From assembly GCA_009746045.1 (NCBI GenBank), contig RPFO01000080.1:7714140-7778139 (forward strand): a stretch of 64,000 nucleotides of DNA. Reading direction: 5' to 3'. Numbering within the stretch: the first letter of the stretch is position 1; each line of letters starts with the position of its first letter. A program made the position numbers and the translations under genes. The DNA comes from Mesostigma viride (Eukaryota > Streptophyta > Mesostigmatophyceae > Mesostigmatales > Mesostigmataceae). Positions 43,064 to 53,599 of the stretch are shown one piece after another. The notes beneath the pieces were generated by a model that saw only the letters and a list, made by a program, of their open reading frames with translations, had not been told where the DNA came from and searched no databases.

Positions 43064-44340
43064 GCACAGCCAGCCTTGTGAGTCTACCCTTAACAACAAG
43101 GCCGGTAGGACGACACGCCTGAGCAGCATATGTCATGCCTATCTCAGGCTAATAATGTGTGATTTTGTGCCAACAACCAAGTTGTTCCACCCAACAACAC
43201 ATTAAAAACCCTCTTCCAAAATGCCCAACAAGCCGGACATGTGGAGGACCACACACGCAGTATATAAAGAGAAAATAAGCTGACTTTTTATCCAGCCAAC
43301 CTGTGGCTAGCTGCTCTGGTTAGCATGACAAAGGCTATCATTTACTCAGTGGGAAAGGTGAAGAGACCATTGGAACAACCTACCTGACGCATGTGCCACC
43401 AAAGCATTGTGTCCCGCAAAATGCACACTGCCTCCTTTCTAACAAGCACGAGCCACTTTCTTTAGGAGACAGGTGCCAGCTCGTCAGTGTCTGGGGAAAA
43501 TGATGCCGCTGCTTAGGAAGACCGCGTGAATTTCCTCGAACACAACTGTCTATAAAGCAAAAGAAATTTCAGAGAAGCATGGAAATAAAAGCATTACACC
43601 TTCCCGACAGGTTGTGGGCCACGCGCTGCAGCAAGCCAGCCACGTCACAGACGAACTTGCTAAAAAACATCCAGGAATCCAGCGATGCAGCGCCAGGACC
43701 CGCAACTTCATGGCTGCATCTGGCCGGAAAGAAGGCAAAAAGCTTACGCTCAACGAGCTAAGAAAGCAGGAAAGCGCTATCTTAGGACGTTTAATACAAG
43801 AACGTACCATAACGGGCATTTATTCGTGCCCAGGCGCACAAGAAAGGCCACCCTTTCATGGAGAGGTCGGGCGCGCATCGCGCAGGCCTAATGTTATCTT
43901 ACCGAAAAATGACGGGAAAGGTAAAGATAGCAGCTGGAATTTTTACGGCTTTAGAAACATCATTAAACTAGCTTCCATTAGGACCATCAAAACTGGCAAC
44001 AATCGACAATCACACCTGCAGGCATCCATTATACTTTATTCATCCCGACAGAAATTCAGGCCGGACCCCCCCTGCCGATGGTAAAGAAAAAGAGCCCGCG
44101 ACATCATAGATCGCAACTATCCCACCATAAATTAGAACCAGTAACTAATTTTCTCCAAGAATTGAGCATTTTTTCTGCTTTCCGCGAGCCAGATTTGTCA
44201 CGTTTCGTCTAAAAGCAGTCGCCATGGCCACTTCCGCAAGGAGTGCGCGCACCGTGCACCCACTTTTCACGGTACGGAGTGTACCGCGGAATTTTTTTGG
44301 CGCGGAAAATATTCGCCGCGGCGAGTCCCTAATTAATTAA
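43064..44340 (+). other. Unique segment with a weak ORF
   Basis: Before the outer Ty3 inserted, this continued from 18,882. TATATAAA at 43,261-43,268 is TATA-like, and the open frame at 43,614-44,084 (156 codons, with a lysine-rich RKEGKKLTLNELRKQESAIL helix) is downstream. No family is recognised, and neighbouring frames are open too, so I do not call a gene. Confidence 0.35.
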
Positions 44341-44370
44341 TTAATGGTCCGGATTCTCCCAATTTTTTTC

Positions 44371-44901
44371 CGAGCGTCCGTCATCAGAGTCTTTATATCA
44401 TGGCATGCCTCGTGTTTCGGACGAGATTAGGCAGCGTAGGATAGCATTTGTAGGACACCTTGCCCGCACCAGCCAGGTCGACACCACCATCGGTCTGGCC
44501 GGCCCCCAGCGGCTTGGCCAGCCAGGGCGGCACATTCTGACCTGGCCTGGCCCCGCGGACATTCCCAAACGGGTAGGGAAACCTGTCACGAACTACGTTC
44601 AGATGTTGCTGGACGACCTAGTGGTCCCAGCCCAGTTTGAGCACCGCATCCACTCTCTCTCCCGTCTTTGGACTGTCATGCAGGACAAGACGCGGTGGAA
44701 GAAGATTGTCAAGGCGCACACGCCCGACCCTGTGGGCAAGCCACCTCCCCCCAAGCGGAGGAGGCGTTTTGATGAGTAGTGTAGTTAGGATTTTCTAGAT
44801 AGCTTAGCGTTAGTATAGTTCGATCACGCGGCTTCCTCCACCCCATCCATCATGGAATATGTGCTACATGACCTCCCCACGGAGGCATTAATTAATTAAT
44901 T
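44371..44901 (+). pseudogene. 5'-truncated LINE B with complete 3' end
   Basis: C-terminal part of ORF2 (44,405-44,779: VSDEIRQRRIAFVGHLARTS, QFEHRIHSLSRLW, PVGKPPPPKRRRRF, stop), about 100 bp of 3' UTR, the hairpin CCTCC-CCAC-GGAGG (44,872-44,885) and a TTAATTAATTAATT tail. The 5' break is at the TTCCGAGCGTCC position. This is the best sense-strand view of the LINE B 3' end. No TSD found. Confidence 0.88.
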
Positions 44902-44904
44902 TGA

Positions 44905-45303
44905 AACATAACTCCGTTGGGAGTACATGTAGCACATATCCCTGAGAAGGGGCATATGGCTTTTAATACATTCTGGGCTACTTCCTGCAAGGGTGGGAAT
45001 GTAAACGACCCTTGCTCTACGTGCACCAGGGCACCTGCACCCTCATAATCTTCACACTATGCCCAGCTAGTGAGATGCCACGCTCTAGTTTTTGTATAGC
45101 CATGATGATCTTCCCCCTCACAGGCATGCTCCCCCCTTACCCGGGCATAGCGTGATAGACCATGAGGGTGCGGGTGCCCTGGTGCACCTAGAGCAGGGGT
45201 AGCTTACATTCCCACCCTTGCATGAAGTAGCCTAGAATGTATTAAAAGCCATATGCCCCTTCTCAGGGCTATGTGCTACATCTACTCCCAACGGAGTGAT
45301 GTT
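44905..45303. repeat. Long inverted repeat of LINE-associated 3' ends
   Basis: Arms 44,905-45,065 and 45,142-45,303 are reverse complements of each other (about 160 bp each) around a 76-bp loop, with (TTAA)n tracts outside both arms. Each arm equals the 3' end of the ORF1-only elements, including the ACTCC-CAAC-GGAGT hairpin. It is either a head-to-head pair of truncated insertions or a foldback element in its own right. Confidence 0.85.
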
Positions 45304-45445
45304 GATAATTAATTAATTAATTAATTATGCCCAGCTAAGGGGGAGTATGTTATGTGGGGGAAGATCATCATAACTATACACGAGCTAGGACATGGCTTCT
45401 CGGCAGAGAGCATCTCTCTGCATGGCATAGCATGGCTAAATTTTC
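45304..45445. other. AT-rich spacer and start of a 50-bp repeat
   Basis: The (TTAA)n tract is followed by CTCTGCATGGCATAGCATGG, the beginning of a 50-bp repeat that continues after the piggyBac-like element. Confidence 0.6.
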
Positions 45446-45449
45446 TTAA

Positions 45450-47130
45450 CCCCTAAATGGTCTTGCTGCCGATTTTCCGCCAAAAATCGAGTTCCAGCCG
45501 ATGCATCGGCCCCTTCTCGGGGGACCAGATGCCGCGAAATCTATTGAGAATTAGGAAACGTTTAGCTGAGAAGATCGGAAGTTTATAAAATTCTTCACAG
45601 CATGGTACTAGGGTTTGCATACTTTTGACAAAGTTTAACAGGCCGGTCAAAGTACAAGGGGTCAGGGTACTTTTTCACGTACAACGTGCATTCCGGAAAA
45701 CGACGACCTGGCCATGGCGGCTTGCGCCCACGCATGGCATTTACGTTTGCGTTCGAATTTTCTGTCCAAACTTAGGATATTGATTTTAAACGTCCTAAAG
45801 ATCATACAGGCCAATTTTTGGTTCGCGGGAATGCCATTTGATAGGTGTCGGCAGCGTTCTTGCTGGAAAAAACTGCGATCAGGCCGGACGATAGAAACGT
45901 TGACAGCAATACCTTTCCGGCGTATTTTAAAGGATATATCGGTTTCTTTTTACTTTTTATGATACATAGTAGTCGTAAACGTGCAAGGGTGGCCAGAAAT
46001 CGCCGAATCCAGCGACCATGCTGCACAGCTTTGGTGTGCCGAAATGCGCCATTTTGCGGCCACCGCCTGGGCCAAGGTAACGCCATCCATGCCTGGTAAA
46101 GCTTAAGCATCGTTTTCCTATCGATGTTTGACATTTATATATACGTTCTAGCTTGTGTAGCACATTCTTTTTGCACTATTCATGCTCTTTCTTGACCCTG
46201 GCCTGGCCCCTTTCTAAAACACCATTCTTAGATGCTTCCCTCAGTCAGTTGACCTGCCACAGGGTGATGGTGATAAGTTTTAGAGGCTGTATGGGTTTGA
46301 ATACCTCCATATATGTTTGTTATACATTTCCCATACACATATTGCATGAGTGTGAGGCAGTTGGCTGGTCTCTGTGGCATCATCAAGCACGTAACTGGTG
46401 AGTAAAAGCTTCCCATTGACAGCATGTGCCACCAGGTGTGCTGGCCATCACCTGGCAAGCTATAGCAGCTTAGGCCTAGTTTATCCTTGCTAGGGCAGGC
46501 TGAAATAGGCTCAACACCACTAGTTTGTTGGTGGCTGCCTCCTAGAATGCATGCCTTGCGTAGGGTGTCCGTACCACGTTACCTACGTGCATGGACAAGG
46601 TGGCACCTGCACATAGGTGCCATGTAAGGGCAGTGTGATGATGCAGTTATGTTTCCCCATCATTGTGGAAGGGAAATGTATTGTTTGGCATGGTTGGTGG
46701 CCATATTAGGAGGTCGTATGCCCACCCCTACTCCCTTGGTTGCTTTTTACCAACGGTACCCCTATGGGCTGTACTGGGTGTAACTGCTGGTATACCCACC
46801 CAAATGATGACCCCAATGGCTCAAGCTGTTCAGCAACTAATTGTTTATCATCCCTGAAGTGGTAGGTGCCTAGGTCTTATAACATAATTCAAAATGCACA
46901 TTCTACCAAAAATGAAAACGCGCGTCTTGACCCCCCTGACTTTGACGGCAGTTAAACATGGCCTACCCTGCATATATGTGAGGTTGTGATATACCAACCC
47001 GAAGGGCAACTCATGGACATGCTTGGCCCCCAAGGACAGCCATTGGATATGGGTAGGTTGGATGGCATCTGGTTTGCAAAATTGTGAAGATCCAGCCGAT
47101 TTATCGGCAGGATCTCAGACCATTTAGGGG
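45450..47130. mobile_element. PiggyBac-like non-autonomous element, TTAA flanks
   Basis: 1,681 bp bounded by TTAA at 45,446-45,449 and 47,131-47,134, with perfect 14-bp inverted ends CCCCTAAATGGTCT (45,450-45,463; 47,117-47,130). TTAA duplications and ends starting CCC are the piggyBac signature. Each end also has a subterminal palindrome GCCGATNNATCGGC (45,497-45,510 and 47,095-47,108). No transposase frame is visible; the longest frames are about 110 codons and match nothing known to me. Confidence 0.88.
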
Positions 47131-47134
47131 TTAA

Positions 47135-47216
47135 TGCAACATCCATGGGGGTCCCATTATAGGCATGGCTTGGCTAAATTCTGAAGGCAACATCCATGGG
47201 GTCCCATTATAGGCAT
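47135..47216. repeat. 50-bp tandem repeat interrupted by two transposons
   Basis: Unit AGGCATGGCTTGGCTAAATT... ending TCCCATTAT. Partial units flank the piggyBac-like element (45,430-45,445 / 47,135-47,160), a full unit is at 47,161-47,210, and the next is cut by LINE A and resumes at 52,536. Confidence 0.8.
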
Positions 47217-47414
47217 TAATTAATTAATTAATTAGACTCGTGCTCCCGTTGGGGAGTCACGGAGCATTAACCCCGATGGATGGATGGATGGGTGCACACA
47301 TTCCTACCGGTCTAATCTATCTACATGGGCTACATACTACATCTATCTAACAACATTCTAACTACAACAATAACATCTATCTAGGCAGCCGCACGCTGCC
47401 CTAGGGGGAGCTAT

Positions 47415-50400
47415 CTAGCGTGCCTCCCGCGGGATTGCACACGCGGGCGCTTCCCCACTGGGGGGGGCTCGTTGTCCTCTATGACCTGGGCCCACTTGGC
47501 CTTGTCCATCATCTTCTTCCAAATCACGGAGAGGCCTAGGCCCCCCATGTCCTCTACTAGCTAGCTGTTCTTTGAAGGTGCGGGCCTTGCGGCGTCTAAC
47601 ATCACTGGGCCCAGCCCACGTCAGGAGGTGCCGGCCAGGCTGGGCTGGTCGCAGTCCTGCGGGGGGGCCACGTGAGGTGTCTACCTGGTTGGTGCGAGCT
47701 AGGTGCCCTACTAGCTCAGTGTAGGCGGCGTTGCTTAATTGTGCTGGTGATATAGGGCATGCCCTGGTACAGGTCCTCATTGCGGACATGAGCAGCATAT
47801 CCTACTCTGAAAATGGAACGCAGCATGCTGGCGACCGCGCCGTCCAGCTTGCGGGCCAGGTCGGCGGTGAGGGTCCACGTCTCGGCGCCATACGTGAGAA
47901 CAGGAAGGACGAGGACCTTGAACAGGTCCTGTTTCTCGATCTTGCCCAGGGGCTTGCGCCACAGGGCCCGGTACTGGCGTAAAGCGTGCCAGGCGAGGGA
48001 GATGCGGTGGTCCACATCCCCTCGCAGCTAGGGAGCAGGCTGCCCAGCAGCTTAACGCGGTCCCGATACAGGACTCGAGAGCCGTCTAGGAGATAGAGGG
48101 GCGGCGCTGAGGTGGTGAGCCCAACCGCCAGGGCCTCTGTCTTCTTGCTGACCTCAAGCCCCACTGCACGGGCCTCGAGAGCCAGGCAGTCAAGCCATGT
48201 CTGCACGTGCTCAGTGTCCTCAAAGAGGGTGGTGTCGTCTGCGTAAATGATGTCTGCTAGCCGAATCTCCGTGTCCGCACCGCCATGCCAGAATTTGTTA
48301 GCAACCTGCACTCCTGGTTCCCTGCCCACGATGCGGGCAAATCGCTTGCGCGCCTGAATCATTACGTATTCGACAACAATAATGAACAGGTAGGGCGACA
48401 GCACGCAGCCCTGCCACACACCCTTCTGTAAAGGGCATGGGGGCGTGGTCCCGTAAGAAGTGCGCACCGAAGTGGTGGACCCTTCATACAGGTTGCGGAT
48501 GACAGCAATCAGGGGGCGGGGGATCCGGAACAACTCGAGGATGTCCCAAAGCGCAGGCCAGAAAACCGAATCGAAGGCTTTGATGAAGTCCACCAGCACA
48601 AGGTGCAAAGGGGACTCACCAGGCTGAAGGCGTTGCAGTTCCTCCACCAGTCGGCGAGTAGCGAAGAGCGCCTGTACTGTGTTGCGACCTGAACGGAAGC
48701 CGTGCTGAGTCTCGCTGAGGTGACCGTCCAGGGCCGTGCGCAGGCGGTTCAGGATGAGCCGCATAAGAAGCTTGAGGGGGGCACTTTGAATGCACACCCC
48801 TCTGTAGTTGCCGGGGTCGGCAGGCGACCCCTTGTTCTTGTACAGCATCGTGCGAAAACTGTGTTGCCAGGCCGCTGGAGGTGGTTGCGACGACAGCAGA
48901 AGGCGGTTGCAGATGTCCCGGAAGAGCAGCATAACACCTGTGTCCTCGAATTCGGCTGCAAGTTTTACAACTGCGGCCGGAATCTCGTCAGAGCCGGTGG
49001 CTGCGTCATAACGCAGGCGCTGGACCGCCTCCGTGACCTCGCGAGAGGTGAAAGGAGGCATGTCAGACGGGTCGCCAAGTGGGCCGACCAGCGGGGGGAC
49101 TAGGTAGTCCGCCGCTGACCTAGGCGGGGCCGGGGGCCCTGCGGGGCCGGCCAGGGCGGCCGGGCGGGCGGCGGCGGCTGGGAGCAGGGGTGGGGGCGGC
49201 GCAGCTGTCCCCACGACCTCGGCCGTGGCCGTGGCCCAGGTACGAAGCCGCTTGGCTGGGGCGCCGGGGACGTCGTGGCGGTGGGGCCGGCCGAGGCCGT
49301 CCGGGTGCCCGAGGCGCTTGTACCAGAACCAGGCCCCCTTGCCGTCGTGCTTCTGCTGGCAGCTGCGCAGGTCCTTGACCATCTGCTGAGCATCTGCCTT
49401 CTCAGCCTGCTCGTAGGCGGCCCTCAGAGCTGCTTGCAGCCCAGGTTTGGCGATCGGATCTCTGTTGCGGCGGAGCATCTGCCTGGCGGCGACCACTGTC
49501 GGTGCGTGACGGTGGACAGCAAGCTGCCGACGCGGAGGCAAGGTGGGGAGGGTGCGGGCAGCCAGGCGATACTTGGCGGCGACACCACGGAGGATCACTG
49601 AAATATCCCCCGGCGGCGGAATGGCGTGTAACTGCTGTCGGCTGCCCCCGGCGTCGAATACGGCCAGGAAATCATCCCTGTGCGACATAGCGGCCTGCTC
49701 TTCTGCTGACATCTTGTCGGCATCCTTCAGCACAATCCGGAGCACTTTCAGATCTGGCTGAGGTGCCAGCTGTCGCGACGGTTTCACCCCAGGAAACCGC
49801 AATCTGATGCGAGCGAGCACGAGACGATGATCAGATTCCACCGTGCTGACAGAATCTTGCAGGACGCGAGCATCGACAACTGAGGGGCGCTGAGCCCGAC
49901 GTACGCAGACATAATCAAGGCACACCACCCGATCCGACGGCCCAAAAAAGGTGGCCAGCTGCTCAGCGGGGCGTGCGAAAGAAGCATTGCATGCAACCAG
50001 CGCAGATTCTGCCAGCAGATTCGCAAATAAAGGCGTGTTACCGTTGGCTGTCGTGTTGGTTGGGGAATACTGAGCGCCCCCAGTGCCAACTGGCAGCGTG
50101 GCGTTGGCGTCGAGCAGCATAACCAGGAAGTGCCGAGCTGGGATGTTGGCCTCCTCCTCCTTGAGGGCGTCGAAGAAGGCCTCACGTTCCGCCTGAGCTC
50201 GACCCGCATGTGGTGCATATCCCACGATAACGGTTAGCGTGTGGTGTGAATGGCCCTCAGTGGCCGAAAAAGTGGCCACTAGCACACGCGGGGACCGCAG
50301 CACGATGGACTGGAGCTGCTCTGATGCTGCCGGCGAGCACAAGAGGCCCACACCACCTTGGCCCGGCGCGTCGCCGCCACCATAGTGGAACCGCCAGCCT

Positions 50401-50956
50401 GCCGCAGGTCGTCGACCAGCAGACCGTTGACCGCGTGCTGAGGGTCAACGGTGCGTCGGTGCTCCTGGACTCCAAGAACAGCGATCTTGTTGTCGGCGCA
50501 CAGGGCGATCAGCTCGTCGACGCGTTGGCGTGCTGGGGTGCCGCCGCTCGTAGAAGGATCTGCAGGGAGGGTGCGCACGTTAAAACTTGCAATACCAAGA
50601 ATGGGCCGTTGCCCTATTAGCGGGGGGTGGGGGTGGGGGTGGGGGTGGAGAAGGGTAGTGCTGGAGGTGGGGGTGGGGGGGGGGGGGGGGGGAGGGGGAG
50701 GGTGGCGATTGGGGTTAATGCTTGTCAACGCATGGAGGCTTTCTTTCAGGACGGATATGCGTCGTCTCCGTCCTGGCTGGGGTCGCCGGCGTGTCGACTG
50801 GGCCTCATCCCGCTCAAGGCGGGCTAGGAGGCGTGTGAGGCTGGTAAATTGGCGGGAAGGTTGACCGTGGCGTGCCTGGCGACCTTGCATCCTGATCATG
50901 CTCGCACGGTGCGACATGAGGATGGAAAGGGGCTTGTTTATAAAGGCTGTGCCCAA
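47415..50956 (-). pseudogene. LINE A ORF2: AP endonuclease and reverse transcriptase
   Basis: The endonuclease half starts near LGIASFNVRTLP (~50,550) and has GVQEHRR, the later VIVGYAPH, LMLLDANATL-like and the final SDHRL motif, i.e. the APE-type nuclease that nicks the target. The RT half has VLVDFIKAFDSVFW (motif A), GVWQGCVLSPYLF and YADDTTLF (catalytic). It ends with the thumb-like VLPVLTYGAETWTL and VGHLARTNQ segments. The longest clean frame is 849 codons (47,802-50,351). Frameshifts near 50,380, 48,025, 47,790 and 47,550 break the rest. The N-terminal proline run comes from a poly-G tract (50,620-50,700), where sequencing error is likely. A start at 50,956 leaves 35 bp after ORF1. 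Confidence 0.93.
50625..50695. repeat. GGGGGT/poly-G microsatellite
   Basis: (GGGGGT)n followed by an uninterrupted G run of ~16 bases, inside the 5' part of LINE A ORF2. Confidence 0.95.
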
Positions 50957-50991
50957 AGCCTATTGTACCGCGAGGCCGCGAGGGTGTGCCC

Positions 50992-52332
50992 TTACCGGGC
51001 GGCATCCATACCCGGGACGTGCGTAGACGATGATGACGCAGCTGGGGCGGGCCTGGTACGGCCCGACTTGTGCCGCTTGTTAGGAGCCTGCGCCTCCGTG
51101 CGCTGGCCGTTGATGAATAGCACGGGGGTGTCGTGGACGAGGCGGACGTAGACCTTCTGGCCATCCTGCCTGGCCTTGATCGCCACGTCGCTGCCCAGCA
51201 GACCATTCTTGATGACTAGCTGGGCCGGTGAGAGGAGGTCGTCGAGGCTCGGCGCGTTTCTCCCGCCTAGGAGCTTGCGGGCCTGGAGTACCTTCACCTT
51301 GCTGGCCACATTCGCAAAGGTCACCCGGATGGGGCCAGGCTGGCCCGCCATCCAGGCTGCCGACTCAATGCGGATGCGTTCGTTGCCCAGTTGCAGCCTG
51401 CCCACGATGAGGCTGTGGTACAGGCGTTGCGCTAGCATCAGGTCCGTTTCAGGCTGCTGTGCGACCTGGAAATACCGGACCACTATACTGCGTGAGCGCA
51501 GGTCCTCCTCGATAGCAGTCTTGTGGGCTGCAGCCCCCTGCGTGCGGCATCCTCCATTAGGTTGGCAATGTCCGTCTGTTTGACCATGTTAGCGTAGCTG
51601 GTGGCCGGTGCGGGGGCGGCTGGTTGGGGCGGGCTGGTCAGGGCGGCCTTGACCTCGGCAATGCTGGAGCGGAGCTCGGCAGTGGGCTTGACGGATAGCG
51701 GTGGACAAGGTGCCGAGTTGGGCAGCCATGTCTGCGACTTTCTTATTGAGCTTGTGCAGGTCTGCTGCTTCCGGGGAAGCATCGGGGGTGTTGGCGGTGC
51801 CGTGGTCGGCGTCCGTGAAAGCGGCAAAGAGTGCCCGGAGGCAAGGGGCCTGCGCATGGCTCAAGAAAACAGAAAGTCGAAGCTGTGGCTCGTCCAAATC
51901 GTCGATGTCGTCCACTGGAATGGTCCCGTCAGTCGTGTAAGGAAAATATATCTCCTTGCCGTTGGCCTTCAGGTGGTGCAGGATAGCCTGCGCCTGCTCG
52001 GCGGTAAGCGAAAAGAACCGGAGCTCGTCGACAACCTGGCCAGGCATGAAGGATGCTGGGTCGAACTCAGCGTCGTTAGCGTCGTCGTCGTCGTCGTCGA
52101 TGGCGTCGTCAATGGGGGTGTCTTTGGAAGACGATGGCAAAGGGACCTGGCGATCCATCTCGTCGGGCGGGTTGACGCAAATCCGCTTGGAGGAGGCGGT
52201 AATGGCGGCCTCGCTGGCCCGGGGCTGCGTCGCAATGATTTCCGCATCTGCAATTAGTTGCGTAATCGTGTTGGGCGCTGAAGCCTCCCCCTCGGAGAGA
52301 GTATGGGAGGCGGTTGACGGAGTTTCTGCCAT
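50992..52332 (-). pseudogene. LINE A ORF1 protein, frameshifted
   Basis: N-terminal frame 51,589-52,332 (start ATG 52,332): an acidic run of eight Asp codons, then LRFFSLTAEQAQAILHHLKA and a coiled-coil-like LHKLNKKVADMAAQLGTLS. Frames 51,483-51,857 and 50,992-51,483 continue it with KQTDIANLMEDAARRG and an RRM-like/C-terminal part (RIESAAWMAGQPGPIRVTFA, KVKVLQARKLLGG). ORF1p of this kind binds the element RNA as a trimer or multimer. Two frameshifts (near 51,700 and 51,485). The sequence differs clearly from the ORF1 of the ORF1-only family. Confidence 0.85.
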
Positions 52333-52579
52333 AGCTGGTTCCGGGAAAATACGAACCCTGCCTGTGCTGCGTTTTTTGATATTGCGCTAAATCTTGGGCG
52401 ATGGCGGCTGAAAATTATATCATCGTGTTCGTCATCAAAAGACGCTTCTACTGCAATTACCCGACCAAATTTCATGCCCGGATGTAAAAGTTATGAGCAT
52501 TCTCGGCAAGTGCCCAGTTGTGAGCGGAGAATTATAGGCATGGCTTGGCTAAATTCTGTAGGCAACATCCACGGAGGCA

Positions 52580-52618
52580 TCACGGAGGCATGTTATAATT
52601 TAATTTAATTTTTTTTAT
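52580..52618 (+). mobile_element. Ultra-short LINE B 3' end
   Basis: CACGGAGGCATGTTATAATT plus a TTAATTT tail: only the last ~20 bp of LINE B and its tail, next to the ATTCTCCCAATTTCTGG target-type sequence. Confidence 0.65.
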
Positions 52619-52656
52619 TCTCCCAATTTCTGGCCTGCGCTGGTTGTCTCCTTGAT

Positions 52657-52944
52657 TAAATTAAATTAAATTAAATTAAATTAAATTAAATTAAATTATT
52701 ATAGCATGCCTCCCTTGGGAGATCATGTACATAGCACATATTCCATGATGGATGGTGGAGTGGAGAGAGCCGCGTAATCTAACTAACCTAACGCTAATCT
52801 ACCTAGTCTAGAAAAATCCTAACTACCCTACTCATCAAAACGCCTCCTCCTCTTTGGGGGAGGTGGCTTGCCCACAGGGTCGGGCGTGTGAGCCTTGACA
52901 ATCTTCTGCCACCGCGTCTTGTTATGCATGGCAGTCCAAAGAAG
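52657..52944 (-). mobile_element. Truncated LINE B insertion with 11-bp TSD
   Basis: Minus-strand 3' part of LINE B (tail 52,657-52,695, hairpin region, then the complement of the ORF2 C-terminus) between GTCTCCTTGAT duplications at 52,646-52,656 and 52,945-52,955. In LINE sense the duplication is ATCAAGGAGAC. Confidence 0.92.
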
Positions 52945-52955
52945 GTCTCCTTGAT

Positions 52956-53033
52956 TAAAAAAAAAAAAAAATTAAATTATTAAATTATAACATGCCTCCA
53001 TTGGGAGATCATGTAGCACATATTCCATGATGG
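52956..53033 (-). mobile_element. Second very short LINE B 3' end at the same site
   Basis: An A-rich tail, then TTATAACATGCCTCCATTGG through CATGATGGA. Its tail abuts the same GTCTCCTTGAT sequence that the neighbouring copy duplicated, so this site received LINE 3' ends twice. Confidence 0.8.
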
Positions 53034-53034
53034 A

Positions 53035-53406
53035 TTAATTAATTAATTAATTAGGAACATAACTCCGTTGGGAGTATATGTAGCACATAGCCCTGAGTTT
53101 GAGCACCGCATCCACTCTCTCTCCCGTCTTTGGACTGCCATGCAGGACAAGACGCGGTGGAAGAAGATTGTCAAGGCGCACACGCCCGACCCTGTGGGCA
53201 AGCCACCTCCCCCCAAGCGGAGGAGGCGTTTTGATGAGTAGTGTAGTTAGGATTTTCTAGATAGCTTAGCGTTAGTATAGTTCGATCACGCGGCTTCCTC
53301 CACCCCATCCATCATGAAATATGCCGCTACATGACCTCCCCACGGAGGCATGTTATAATTTAATTTAATTTTTTAATAGCCCTGAGAAGGGGCATATGAG
53401 CCTATA
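53035..53406 (-). repeat. 3'-end repeat arm, split by a LINE insertion
   Basis: Begins in a (TTAA)n tract, then AACATAACTCCGTTGGGAG through ATAGCCCTGAG (to 53,097) and, after the insertion, AAGGGGCATATGAGCC (from 53,387). Minus-oriented copy of the arm seen at 44,905-45,065. It continues at 55,471 after the ORF1-only element. Confidence 0.8.
53098..53375 (+). mobile_element. Truncated LINE B insertion with 11-bp TSD
   Basis: Begins inside the ORF2 C-terminus (FEHRIHSLSRLW), runs through the stop and 3' UTR to a TTTAA-type tail. ATAGCCCTGAG duplicated at 53,087-53,097 and 53,376-53,386. The site is the same position of the 3'-end repeat that was hit at 17,679-17,802. Confidence 0.93.
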
Positions 53407-53599
53407 ATACATTCTAACAGCATCCACTCTCTGGTGATGGCCAGCCACGAGCCACGAGCCACGAGCCACGAGGTAGCCATGGCTGTCGGAGCTCATAACT
53501 TTCACGTTTGAGCCCCGAATTCAGCTGTGAATATCACAATCGCTTCGTCTTTCTTAGACGCACATGCTGATATAATTTTCCAAAGCTATAACGCACTAT

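Larger units (their letters stand above)
47217..52530 (-). mobile_element. LINE A, full-length APE-type non-LTR retrotransposon
   Basis: 5,314 bp with ORF1, ORF2 (endonuclease and RT), a 3' hairpin CTCCC-CAAC-GGGAG and a (TAAT)n tail at 47,217-47,234. It is flanked by perfect 11-bp duplications ATTATAGGCAT (47,206-47,216 and 52,531-52,541). Full length is supported because the 5' end lies exactly at the duplication, some 200 bp upstream of ORF1. Both ORFs have frameshifts. Confidence 0.93.

Noticed and set aside
43614-44084. 156-codon ORF after a TATA-like box as a host gene
   Set aside because: Overlapping frames on both strands are equally open and no family or splice structure supports it; left as an unassigned segment.
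50279-50700. Proline/histidine-rich N-terminus of LINE A ORF2 as a functional domain
   Set aside because: It is the translation of the GGGGGT/poly-G microsatellite.
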